DNA of 64,000 bases from Microbacterium terrae (lineage in GTDB: Bacteria; Actinomycetota; Actinomycetes; Actinomycetales; Microbacteriaceae), in assembly GCF_017831975.1 (NCBI RefSeq), contig NZ_JAFDSS010000001.1:3831571-3895570 (forward strand), in the 5' to 3' direction. Shown in pieces: positions 7,561 to 16,062 of the stretch (positions are counted from its first letter, which is position 1; every line of letters begins with the position of its first letter). The notes under the pieces are model-generated. The model was given only the letters and a program-made list of their open reading frames with translations. It was not told where the DNA came from and made no database searches. Made by a program: the position numbers and the translations under genes.

Positions 7561-8832
7561 ATGTCCCGTATTGCCAAGAGGACGGTCGCCATCATCGCGG
7601 CGGCAGCAGCAACAGGCCTGGTTCTTGCCGGGTGTTCCACGGATACGTCAGAGGGCGGCGAGGACGGCGACACCGTGCTGACCATGTCGGGTTGGGCAGA
7701 CGACGGTATCGCCGAGGCGCTCATCGCACAGTTCGAAGAAGACAACCCTGGCGTCACCATCGACTACACGGGACTCCCGTGGCCGAACATCCTCACCCAG
7801 ATCAATACCGAACTCGTTTCGGGGACCGCGTCCGACATCGTCGTGGTCTTCCCCGGCAACGGCAACCCCATCACCGCGCAGACGCTGGCGAAGGGCGACT
7901 ACCTCGCCGACCTGAGCGACTCACCGTGGGTGTCGAACTACAACGACGCCAACCAGGCCGTGATGGGCGCTGACGGCAAGATCCTGATGGGCGCCAACGC
8001 GTTCACCATCATCCCCGCCATCTACAACACCCAGGCGCTCGAGGCGGTCGGTGCAACTCCTCCCGCGACATGGAGCGAGGTGCTCGACCTCTGCAAGACC
8101 GCGACTGACAACGGGAAGGTCGCCTACGCACTCGCCGGTGTCGCCGGTGGCAACTACCACCTGACCCCGTACGCGTTGACCGCGACCTTGCTCTACGGGC
8201 CCAACCCCGACTTCGTCGCCGACCAGTACGCCGGGGACGCCACGTTCAGCGATTCCGAGTGGAACGCTGCTCTCGACCAGTACACCGAGCTCATCGACGC
8301 AGGATGCTTCACCGCAGACGCCACCGGAACGGCGCTCGACATCGCGCAGGGCCAGGTCGCCAAGGGAGACGCTCTCGGCATCATCACGGTCAGCCCGCAG
8401 ATCAGCACCATCCAGGACATGGCACCTGACGGCACGACCTTCGAGACCGCCGCGTTCCCGTCGACGGACGATCCCGCTGACACCTTCCTCCCGGTCGGGC
8501 TTGGCGCGGGCTACGGCGTGAACGCGAAGTCCGAGAACATCGACCTCGCCAAGAAGTTCGTGGACTTCTACCTCTCCGAGGCGGGCCTCAAGATCGCTGT
8601 CGACAACGGCTCGATCTACCCGAGCGGCCCGGTCGAGGGATACACCCCGCCCGAGGCGCTGGCCGGCGTGTCGGACCAGGTCCAGAGCGACAAGACGGTG
8701 TCCTTTCCGGACCAGACCTGGCCCAACGCCGTCGTGAACGACGCGTACACCACTGGTCTGCAGACCTTCATCGGCGGCTCGACCACGGCCGCGACGCTCC
8801 TGCAGCAGATGGATGCCGCCTGGAACGGCTAA
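7561..8832 (+). CDS. Extracellular sugar-binding lipoprotein of CUT1 ABC transporter
   Basis: A 423-residue family-1 solute-binding protein that captures sugar outside the membrane and hands it to the permeases downstream. A lipoprotein signal ends in the lipobox LVLAGC near residue 25, after which the chain is acidic. The start is the ATG at 7561, set by AAGGAGG at 7546-7552; an upstream in-frame start would bury the signal. The fold shows the usual mid-domain INTELVSGTASDIVV and a C-terminal AKKFVDFYLSEAG helix. No ATPase gene is present, as is common for CUT1 operons that share an MsiK-like ATPase. The enzymes downstream suggest a rhamnose- or glucose-containing glycoside as ligand. Confidence 0.92.
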   Translation: MSRIAKRTVAIIAAAAATGLVLAGCSTDTSEGGEDGDTVLTMSGWADDGIAEALIAQFEEDNPGVTIDYTGLPWPNILTQINTELVSGTASDIVVVFPGNGNPITAQTLAKGDYLADLSDSPWVSNYNDANQAVMGADGKILMGANAFTIIPAIYNTQALEAVGATPPATWSEVLDLCKTATDNGKVAYALAGVAGGNYHLTPYALTATLLYGPNPDFVADQYAGDATFSDSEWNAALDQYTELIDAGCFTADATGTALDIAQGQVAKGDALGIITVSPQISTIQDMAPDGTTFETAAFPSTDDPADTFLPVGLGAGYGVNAKSENIDLAKKFVDFYLSEAGLKIAVDNGSIYPSGPVEGYTPPEALAGVSDQVQSDKTVSFPDQTWPNAVVNDAYTTGLQTFIGGSTTAATLLQQMDAAWNG

Positions 8833-8846
8833 CCCCGTATCACACC

Positions 8847-8896
8847 AAGGGTCGCGGTGCGATGTTTTCGCAGCGAAGCATCGCACCGCGACCCTT
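8847..8896 (+). terminator. Intercistronic hairpin between binding protein and permease
   Basis: Perfect 18-bp inverted repeat: AAGGGTCGCGGTGCGATG at 8847-8864 and its exact complement at 8879-8896, with a 14-base loop that can fold again (TTCG-cag-CGAA). There is no T-run, and the next genes are clearly part of the operon. It is therefore more likely a 3' mRNA stabiliser or partial terminator that keeps the binding protein more abundant than the permeases. Confidence 0.85.
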
Positions 8897-8921
8897 CTCA
8901 ACGAGGAGAAAGAACGACATC

Positions 8922-9842
8922 ATGGCCATAGCAACTGCCGTCCGCCTGAACCAGGCGCCCAGGAAGCGCCGCCGCTACCGCGGCTTCGCATCCAGCGTGT
9001 GGTGGTTCGTCCTCCCGGCCCTTGCCCTGTACGTCTTCGCGGTCGTCTACCCCAGCATCCGTGGCAGCCTGTTCGCTTTCACCGACTGGGACGGCGTCAC
9101 GCCGAACCCGAGCTGGGTGGGTCTGGACCAGTTCGCCCGAATCCTGACCGACCCCAACGCCGTCGTCGCGGTGCGCAACACACTGCTCATCGCGTTCGCG
9201 GTCACCGTCATCCAGAACGCCATCGGACTGCTGATTGCGCTGGCCGTCAACTCGCACATCAAGTCACGCAACGTCCTGCGCGTCATCATCTTCGCGCCGG
9301 TGGTCATCACGTCCATCGCCGTCGGGTTCCTCTGGCAGAACCTCTACTCGCCCGGCGGCGGCATCAACCAGATGCTCGAAGCCATCGGGCTCGGCGCGCT
9401 GCAGCAGAACTGGCTCGGGGACCCGGACATCGCGATCTGGTCCATCATCTTCGTCGTCTTCTGGCAGTTCGTCGGCTACTCGATGGTCATCTTCCTCGCC
9501 GGACTGCAAGGCATCCCGGAGGAAGTCCTCGAGGCGGCCGCCATCGACGGCGCAGGCCCCATCCGCCGATTCTGGTCTGTCGTCCGCCCGCTTCTCGCCC
9601 CAGCCATCACCATCAACGTGATGCTCTCCCTGATCGGCGGGCTGAAGCTGTTCGACCAGGTCTTCGTGATGACCGCAGGCGGGCCCGGCGGTGCGACGAA
9701 CACCATCTCGACGCTCATCTACTCGAACGCCTTCTCGCTGGGACGGTTCGGCTACGCCGCCGCCCTGGCGGTGGTGCTGTCGATCTTCGTCGCGGTGGCG
9801 TCCATCATCCAGTACCGACTGCTCGCCCTCCAGGAGCGTTGA
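8922..9842 (+). CDS. Sugar ABC transporter permease, MalF-like
   Basis: A 306-residue CUT1 inner-membrane permease with about six transmembrane segments, the first at residues ~27-48 (WWFVLPALALYVFAVVYPS). The EAA loop that contacts the ATPase is present as EEVLEAAAIDGAGPIRRFWSV. The start at 8922 is chosen because GAGGAG lies at 8903-8908; a start 20 codons earlier would lie inside the hairpin. It ends one base before the second permease, so translation is probably coupled. Acts with the lipoprotein at 7561 in glycoside uptake. Confidence 0.93.
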   Translation: MAIATAVRLNQAPRKRRRYRGFASSVWWFVLPALALYVFAVVYPSIRGSLFAFTDWDGVTPNPSWVGLDQFARILTDPNAVVAVRNTLLIAFAVTVIQNAIGLLIALAVNSHIKSRNVLRVIIFAPVVITSIAVGFLWQNLYSPGGGINQMLEAIGLGALQQNWLGDPDIAIWSIIFVVFWQFVGYSMVIFLAGLQGIPEEVLEAAAIDGAGPIRRFWSVVRPLLAPAITINVMLSLIGGLKLFDQVFVMTAGGPGGATNTISTLIYSNAFSLGRFGYAAALAVVLSIFVAVASIIQYRLLALQER

Positions 9843-9843
9843 C

Positions 9844-10665
9844 ATGAAGAAATACACCTGGCGAACCGGCGTTCTCGAGGTCGGCACGATCCTCGTCGCC
9901 GTGCTCTTCCTCATCCCCATCTACATTCTGGTGAACCTGTCGTTCAAAGCTCCGGGCGACCAGAGCTCGACATTCGCGCTTCCGCAGGAGCCGACCTTCC
10001 AGAACTACATCGACGCATGGGCCCAAGGTGGGCTCGGGAACGCGCTCATCAACAGCGCCATCGTGACCGGCGCCATCGTCCTGTTCACGGTCATCTTCGC
10101 CGCCGCTGCCGCCTATCCGCTCTCCCGGTTGGGGGCACGCTGGTCGAAGCTCACCTACCTCGTGTTCCTCGCCGGACTGCTCCTCCCCGCCCAGCTCGCC
10201 CTGCTACCGCTGTACCAGACGGTCCGGGACCTCGGACTGCTCGGAACACTCGCCGGTGTCATCATCGTCGGCGTCGGTGCCAGCATGCCGTTCTCGATCT
10301 TCCTGTACGCGGGGTTCATGCGTGCTCTCCCCGCCGAGTACGAAGAGGCCGCAGCGCTCGACGGCGCCCACGCGTTCCGGACGTTCTGGTCGGTCGTGTT
10401 CCCACTCGTCCGGCCCATCACCGGAACCATCATCATCCTCACCGCCGTCGCGAACTGGAACGACTTCCTCACGCCGCTGCTGTACCTCTCCGGCAGCAAC
10501 CAGAAGACCATCACGGTCGCGATCTACGGATTCGTCGGACAGTACGGCGCGCAGTGGAACCTCATCTTCGCCGGAATCATCATCAGCATCCTGCCTATCC
10601 TCATCGCCTACTTCTTCCTCCAGAAGTACATCGTCCAGGGCTTCGCCGGAGGGCTGAAGGGATGA
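9844..10665 (+). CDS. Sugar ABC transporter permease, MalG-like
   Basis: A 273-residue CUT1 permease, partner of the preceding one. It opens with a membrane helix (VGTILVAVLFLIPIYILVNL) and the FKAPGDQ segment typical of MalG proteins. The EAA loop is AEYEEAAALDGAHAFRTFWS, followed by the family's NWNDFLTPL motif. The open frame extends further upstream, but the ATG at 9844, one base after the previous stop, starts at the normal N-terminus. Its stop overlaps the GH3 start (ATGA). Confidence 0.93.
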   Translation: MKKYTWRTGVLEVGTILVAVLFLIPIYILVNLSFKAPGDQSSTFALPQEPTFQNYIDAWAQGGLGNALINSAIVTGAIVLFTVIFAAAAAYPLSRLGARWSKLTYLVFLAGLLLPAQLALLPLYQTVRDLGLLGTLAGVIIVGVGASMPFSIFLYAGFMRALPAEYEEAAALDGAHAFRTFWSVVFPLVRPITGTIIILTAVANWNDFLTPLLYLSGSNQKTITVAIYGFVGQYGAQWNLIFAGIIISILPILIAYFFLQKYIVQGFAGGLKG

Positions 10666-12920
10666 CCATCGATACCGCACCACTGCCCTACCTCGACCCT
10701 GCAGCGCCCATCGAAGAGCGTTTGGAGGACTTGCTCAGCCGGATGACGCTGGCCGAAAAGGTCGGTCAGATGCTCCAGCTCGACGCGCGCGGCGACCTGG
10801 AGGATCTCGTCGGCGGAAAGCTTGTCGGTTCGCTGCTCCATGCGTCGCCCGAGCGCATCGTCGAGTCACGAGCGCTAGTCGAACGCACACGCCTTCGTAT
10901 CCCACTCTTGATGGCTGACGACTGCATCCACGGGCACTCGTTCTGGCCCGGCGCGACCATCCTGCCAACCCAGTTGGCGATGGCCTGCACGTGGGATCCG
11001 GAGCTCGTCGAGCGCGGGGCGCGGATGACCGCCGTCGAAGTGGCCGCCACGGGTCTGCACTGGACGTTCTCACCCGTGCTCTGCATCGCCCGCGACACGC
11101 GGTGGGGACGTGTCGACGAGACATTCGGTGAGGACCCTCACCTCATCGGAGAACTCGGAGCCGCGATGATCCGGGGCTACCAGGGGGCCGGGCTTGCAGA
11201 CCCGACTGCGATCCTCGCCACGGCGAAGCACTTCGCCGGGTACTCCGAAACGCAGGGCGGAAGGGACGCAAGCGAAGCGGACCTCAGCCCGCGCAAGCTG
11301 CGGTCCTGGTTCCTGCCACCCTTCCAGCGCGCGGTCGAGGCGGGGTGCCGAACGTTCATGCTCGGCTACCAGGCCATCGACGGGGTGCCCATCACCGCGA
11401 ACAAGTGGCTCCTCAACGACGTCCTGAAGGGCGAGTGGGGATTCGCCGGGACGCTCGTCACCGACTGGGACAACGTGGGCCGCATGGTCTGGGAGCAGAA
11501 GGTCTGCGCCGACCACGTCGAGGCTGCCATCGTCGCCGTGCAGGCGGGCAACGACTTCGTCATGACCACACCTGAGTTCTTCGACGCAGCGCAGGAAGCG
11601 GTCCGCCAGGGACGTCTCGATGAAGCGCTCATCAGCGCGGCCGTACACCGCATCCTCCGACTCAAGTTCGAGCTGGGCCTGTTCGACGATGCGCGCCTCC
11701 CCGACAGCGCGCGTCTGTCTGAGATTGGCAGCGAGCCCCACGCCCGCATCAACCTCGACATTGCTCGCCGGTCGCTCGTACTCCTCCGCAATGACGGCAC
11801 GCTCCCGCTGTCTGCTCCGGCTGGCCGCACCCCGACCGTCGCCGTCATCGGCCCGAACGCGGACGACCAGCACGCACAGCTCGGCGACTGGGCGGGCGCA
11901 TCCGGCCAGATCCCCTGGCTGCCTGACGGACACCCGCGGCATCTGACGTCCACCGTCCTGGACGGTATCCGCAGCTCCGTGCCCGCGGACTGGACCGTCA
12001 CCTACGCGCGGGGGGCGGACATCGGACACGAGATCGTCGACCCCGCCGGCGAAGTGCTCCGCGATGGGCAGCCTCGTCCGAAACTTTTCATCCCCGCGGA
12101 GCCCGACAGCGACCAGATCGCGGAGGCCGTGCGCTCCGCCACCGACGCGGACTGGGCTGTGGTGGTTCTCGGCGACGTCGTCCCCCTGACCGGCGAGAAC
12201 AAGTCGACGGCCACCCTGGACCTCCAAGGCGCGCAGATCGCGCTCCTCGATGCGCTTGTCGAGACCGGAACCCCTCTCATCGTGGTCCTTATTCAATCGA
12301 AGCCGTCGACCCTCCCCGAGTCGGCAGACCGGGCGGCGGCCATCGTGCAGGCGTTCAACCCAGGTATGCAGGGCGGACGCGCTATCGCCGAACTGCTTCT
12401 TGGCGTCATCGAGCCCACCGGGCGGCTGCCCATCACGGTGCCGCGCCACGTCGGCCAGCTCCCGGTCTTCTACAACAACGTGCGAGGTCAGCACGGCGAG
12501 CGATATGCCGACCTCACGCAGGACCCGCGCTTCGCGTTCGGTGAAGGGCTCAGCTACTCGACTGTCGAATACTCCGACCTGCGACTCGAGAACAGTCAGC
12601 TCACCTCAGAGGGTGCGGTCACCGCGCTGGTCACGGTTCACAACACCGGCTCTCGGCCCTCCATGGAGACGGTTCAGGCGTACGTCACCGACATCGTCAC
12701 CTCTGTCACCTGGGCCGAGAAGGAGCTGAAGGCGTTCACGCAGGTCATCGTGCAGCCTGGAGAGTCCGTCGACGCCCGCCTCGAGATTCCCGTCCGTGAG
12801 TTGACCATCGTGGACGCGCGCGGCCACCGCACCGTCGAACCCGGCGACTTCGAGCTACGGGTAGGACGCAGCTCACGGGACGCCGACCTCCTCACCGCGC
12901 GGTTCACCGTCACAGCCTGA
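10662..12920 (+). CDS. Glycoside hydrolase family 3 (beta-glucosidase/beta-xylosidase type)
   Basis: A 752-residue intracellular exo-glycosidase with no signal peptide. Domains in order: GH3 (beta/alpha)8 barrel (residues ~15-340), (alpha/beta)6 sandwich (~385-620) and a C-terminal fibronectin-III-like domain (~660-745). The catalytic Asp268 sits in LVTDWDNVGRM, and the substrate loop KHFAGYSETQGGRD is intact. The ATG at 10662 overlaps the permease stop; a much longer open frame upstream is only a shadow of the permease gene. Family members remove beta-linked glucose or xylose. Next to a rhamnosidase, a glucoside such as a rhamnosyl-glucose flavonoid or saponin glycan is plausible. Confidence 0.92.
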   Translation: MTIDTAPLPYLDPAAPIEERLEDLLSRMTLAEKVGQMLQLDARGDLEDLVGGKLVGSLLHASPERIVESRALVERTRLRIPLLMADDCIHGHSFWPGATILPTQLAMACTWDPELVERGARMTAVEVAATGLHWTFSPVLCIARDTRWGRVDETFGEDPHLIGELGAAMIRGYQGAGLADPTAILATAKHFAGYSETQGGRDASEADLSPRKLRSWFLPPFQRAVEAGCRTFMLGYQAIDGVPITANKWLLNDVLKGEWGFAGTLVTDWDNVGRMVWEQKVCADHVEAAIVAVQAGNDFVMTTPEFFDAAQEAVRQGRLDEALISAAVHRILRLKFELGLFDDARLPDSARLSEIGSEPHARINLDIARRSLVLLRNDGTLPLSAPAGRTPTVAVIGPNADDQHAQLGDWAGASGQIPWLPDGHPRHLTSTVLDGIRSSVPADWTVTYARGADIGHEIVDPAGEVLRDGQPRPKLFIPAEPDSDQIAEAVRSATDADWAVVVLGDVVPLTGENKSTATLDLQGAQIALLDALVETGTPLIVVLIQSKPSTLPESADRAAAIVQAFNPGMQGGRAIAELLLGVIEPTGRLPITVPRHVGQLPVFYNNVRGQHGERYADLTQDPRFAFGEGLSYSTVEYSDLRLENSQLTSEGAVTALVTVHNTGSRPSMETVQAYVTDIVTSVTWAEKELKAFTQVIVQPGESVDARLEIPVRELTIVDARGHRTVEPGDFELRVGRSSRDADLLTARFTVTA

Positions 12921-12950
12921 CTCCGACGACAACCACACAGAAAGCACGTC

Positions 12951-15224
12951 ATGACGATCCCCGAGGCGCACTTCATCGCAGCGAACATCGAGCCCGACAC
13001 CGCACCCATCTTCCGCATCGAGTTCGACCTCGAGCCAGGGCACGGCGCAGTCCGGTCGGCGGTGATCTCGTTGAGCGCGCTCGGGATCTGCGAAGCATGG
13101 CTGAACGGGCAGGCGATCACCGACGCCCTCTACACGCCGGGATGGACCAGTTACGAGTGGCGGGTGCACTACACCGACCACGACGTCACCGCCCTCCTTG
13201 TCGACCGCTCCGTGCTGGGCATCCGGGTCGGCAACGGCTGGTACCGCGGGCGGCTCGGCTGGATCGAGACGGAGCGCTACGGCACAGAGATCGCTGCCTA
13301 CGCGAAGCTCGTCATCGACTACGCCGACGGCCACCGGCAGATCATCGCGACGGACGAGTCATGGACAGTCGGCCCCAGTGCGGTCACCGCGAACGACTTC
13401 TACGACGGGCAGAGCATCGACGCGCGCCTGCACGATGACCGCTGGATGCAGAGCGGCTTCACGAGCGAAGCATGGGGTGGGGTGCATGTCGTCACCGACA
13501 CCCCCTCCCTCGAACTGGACCCTGCCCCGCCCGTCCGGCGTGTTGACACGCTGAAACCCCAGAAGATCTGGGACAGCCCATCCGGGCAGACGCTCATCGA
13601 CTTCGGGCAGAACATCGTCGGGTTCGTCCGCGTCCGCGTACGCGGGAAATCCGGCGACCAACTCACTCTCCGCCACGCCGAGGTCCTCGAGAACGGCGAA
13701 CTGGCAGTACGACCCCTCCGTTCTGCGGCCTCGGTCGACAGGTACATCCTGAGCGGCGGAGACGACGTCTTCGAACCGACGCTCACCTTCCACGGGTTCC
13801 GATACGCGGAGATCACCGCCTGGCCCGAGGAGGTCGACCTGGCGGAGGCCCTCGAAGCGGTCGTCGTCTCCTCTGACCTGCAGCGCATCGGGTACTTCGA
13901 GTGCTCCGTTCCGGAGCTGAACCAGTTCCACTCGAACGTCGTTTGGGGCATGCGCGGCAACTTCGTCGACATCCCGACGGACTGCCCCCAGCGGGACGAG
14001 CGGCTCGGGTGGACCGGTGACATCTCCTCGTTCGCGCCGACCGCCGCGTTCCTGTTCGACGTGAAGGACTTCCTCACCGACTGGCTCCGCGACCTCGCCC
14101 TCGAACAGAGCGCACGCGACGGCCTGGTGCCGTACATCGTCCCCGACATCCTCAAGTACGCGAAGGTCCCGCAGCCCGGAGCCGGCGCCGAGGAAGCCGC
14201 CGCGTTCTGGAGCGACGCAGCCGTCTGGGTGCCATGGGCGCTCTGGCAGGCCTACGGCGACCGCGACGTACTCACCGCCGCCTACGAATCCATGGTCGCC
14301 CACGGACGACGTGTGACGTCACTGCTCTCCGAAAGTGGGGTCTGGGACAGCGGCTTCCAGTTCGGTGACTGGCTCGACCCGGACGCACCCGCCGACCAGC
14401 CAGGCGCAGCGAAGGCCGACCCCGGTGTGGTCGCCACCGCATGCGCGTACCGCACGGCGGACACCATCCGTCAGACTGCGCTACTCCTCGGGCACGCGGA
14501 AGTAGCCGCCGAGTTCTCCCTCATCTCCGCGCACATCCGCGACGGATTCCACCGGGAGTACGTGGACGGCGAACGGATCACGAGCGACTGCACGACCGTA
14601 TACGCGCTCGCCATCGCGTTCGGCCTCCTCGACGAGCACGAGCAGGAGTGGGCGGGAGCGCGGCTCGCGGAACTGGTAGCGGCGAGCGGCTTCCACATCT
14701 CCACCGGTTTCGCAGGCACCCCCTTCATCACCGAAGCGCTCACCGCCACCGGCCACACCTCGACCGCGTACCGGCTTCTGCTGCAGCGCGAGTGCCCGTC
14801 GTGGCTGTATCCGGTGAGCATGGGCGCAACGACCATCTGGGAACGGTGGGACTCGATGCTTCCCGATGGGAGCATCAATCCCGGCGACATGACGAGCTTC
14901 AACCACTACTCTCTCGGTTCCGTCGCCGACTGGATCCACCGCGTCGTCGGCGGCATCGCACCCCTCGAGCCCGGATACCGCCGCATCCTCGTCGCGCCTC
15001 AACTCGACCCTGCGGTGGAGTGGGCGAGCACCCGGCTTCGCACGCCCCACGGATGGGTTGCCGTGAACTGGCGGCAGGACGACGACGCGACGACGCTGGA
15101 CGTCATCGTTCCGACGGGTACGGTCGCAACCGTGCGCCTCGGCGGGTACGAGCAGCACCTTCCCGCTGGGCGACACGAGGTTCGCGTGGCGGCGAAGGAC
15201 ATAGCGGCGACGCGAGCGGCGTGA
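12951..15224 (+). CDS. Alpha-L-rhamnosidase, GH78
   Basis: A 757-residue GH78 enzyme, intracellular by lack of a signal peptide, which removes terminal alpha-L-rhamnose by inversion. The N-terminal beta-sandwich domains (AWLNGQAITDALYTPGWTSY, residues ~45-65) lead into the (alpha/alpha)6 barrel, marked by the GH78 signature FVDIPTDCPQRDERLGWTGD near residue 340, which carries catalytic acids, and WERWDSMLPDGS near residue 632. A C-terminal beta domain closes the chain. It is 30 bases after GH3 and last in the operon. Confidence 0.93.
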   Translation: MTIPEAHFIAANIEPDTAPIFRIEFDLEPGHGAVRSAVISLSALGICEAWLNGQAITDALYTPGWTSYEWRVHYTDHDVTALLVDRSVLGIRVGNGWYRGRLGWIETERYGTEIAAYAKLVIDYADGHRQIIATDESWTVGPSAVTANDFYDGQSIDARLHDDRWMQSGFTSEAWGGVHVVTDTPSLELDPAPPVRRVDTLKPQKIWDSPSGQTLIDFGQNIVGFVRVRVRGKSGDQLTLRHAEVLENGELAVRPLRSAASVDRYILSGGDDVFEPTLTFHGFRYAEITAWPEEVDLAEALEAVVVSSDLQRIGYFECSVPELNQFHSNVVWGMRGNFVDIPTDCPQRDERLGWTGDISSFAPTAAFLFDVKDFLTDWLRDLALEQSARDGLVPYIVPDILKYAKVPQPGAGAEEAAAFWSDAAVWVPWALWQAYGDRDVLTAAYESMVAHGRRVTSLLSESGVWDSGFQFGDWLDPDAPADQPGAAKADPGVVATACAYRTADTIRQTALLLGHAEVAAEFSLISAHIRDGFHREYVDGERITSDCTTVYALAIAFGLLDEHEQEWAGARLAELVAASGFHISTGFAGTPFITEALTATGHTSTAYRLLLQRECPSWLYPVSMGATTIWERWDSMLPDGSINPGDMTSFNHYSLGSVADWIHRVVGGIAPLEPGYRRILVAPQLDPAVEWASTRLRTPHGWVAVNWRQDDDATTLDVIVPTGTVATVRLGGYEQHLPAGRHEVRVAAKDIAATRAA

Positions 15225-15262
15225 GGCGCAGTGAGAAGCTTGACGTCCGCGCTCTGGAGCAG

Positions 15263-15910
15263 TTAGCGAATGGGCGCGGCTTCCGGACCCGTTGGTGCGG
15301 AACTCGTCTCCGTTGACGCCGCGTCGCTCACTCCCAACGAGCTCAGAAGCTGAGCCATTCGGGCCCGCACGTCGATGCTGGGGTCATACATCCACATCAG
15401 TTGAAGCCCATCGAAGCTCGAGGCGAGGATCACTGCTGCGGCCTCCGGGTCACCATCAGCAGGGAACTCTCCCCGCGCTTGAGCGCCACTCAGTCCTTGG
15501 TGGGCGTAGAGGACGAAGGACTCGTAGCGTTCACGAAAGTAGGTGTGGGCAGGATGCTCAGGATCGCCTGCAGCGATGAGCAGGCTGAGCAGAAGCTGGC
15601 TGATCCCGTTCACCGCGACCGAGTAGCTGAGAGCATCGAGAATCCGGTTCGCGAATCCGATGGAGAAGTCGGTGTGTTCCGGGTCGATCATGGCTGCTGT
15701 GTCAGCGTCGTGCCAGCGCAGGATCTCCAGGAACAGGGCATCCTTTGACCCGAAGTAGTAGAGCATGCCGTTCTGACTCATGTCGACGGCTTCCGCTAGC
15801 TCCTTCACCGTGGCGCCGCTGAACCCGTTCTTGTCGACGACGTCGAGAGCGGCGCGGAGAATCTCCTCACGCTTCGCCGCCGTCTTCCTATACGGTCCGC
15901 GGGCTGGCAT
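15263..15910 (-). CDS. TetR/AcrR-family transcriptional regulator
   Basis: A 215-residue repressor. The helix-turn-helix region (ILRAALDVVDKNGFSGATV, then AEAVDMSQNGMLYYFGSKD) covers residues ~15-60; the C-terminal half is the common ligand-binding helical domain. It diverges from the MFS gene at 16063, and the gap carries two identical copies of a 13-base repeat containing GCGA-aaa-TCGC, the likely operators. It probably controls the MFS transporter and the hydrolase-like gene translationally coupled to it. Confidence 0.9.
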   Translation of the reverse strand: MPARGPYRKTAAKREEILRAALDVVDKNGFSGATVKELAEAVDMSQNGMLYYFGSKDALFLEILRWHDADTAAMIDPEHTDFSIGFANRILDALSYSVAVNGISQLLLSLLIAAGDPEHPAHTYFRERYESFVLYAHQGLSGAQARGEFPADGDPEAAAVILASSFDGLQLMWMYDPSIDVRARMAQLLSSLGVSDAASTETSSAPTGPEAAPIR

Positions 15911-15933
15911 GTCCGAAGTCTAGGACGAATCCA

Positions 15934-15946
15934 AGCGAAAATCGCA
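15934..15946. promoter_or_regulatory. Putative TetR operator copy 1 (AGCGAAAATCGCA)
   Basis: First of two exact 13-base copies 37 bases apart in the TetR/MFS gap. Each contains the inverted repeat GCGA-aaa-TCGC. A TGCGAAAA half (15952-15959) lies between them, so the sites may overlap as a composite operator. Confidence 0.55.
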
Positions 15947-15970
15947 CAACATGCGAAAAGTGCTTGCGGG

Positions 15971-15983
15971 AGCGAAAATCGCA
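15971..15983. promoter_or_regulatory. Putative TetR operator copy 2 (AGCGAAAATCGCA)
   Basis: Second exact copy of the 13-base repeat, on the MFS side of the gap, about 80 bases before the chosen MFS start. Confidence 0.55.
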
Positions 15984-16062
15984 TGGCATGCTACTTTCAT
16001 CCGACCGAGACAGCCTCGATGCCGTGCGCTGCGAGTCGGGCATCACTGTTGATGGGACGACC

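Noticed and set aside
10017..10661. N-terminal extension of the GH3 open frame by 215 codons
   Set aside because: The extension is the out-of-frame shadow of the permease gene. The real start is the ATG at 10662 overlapping the permease stop.
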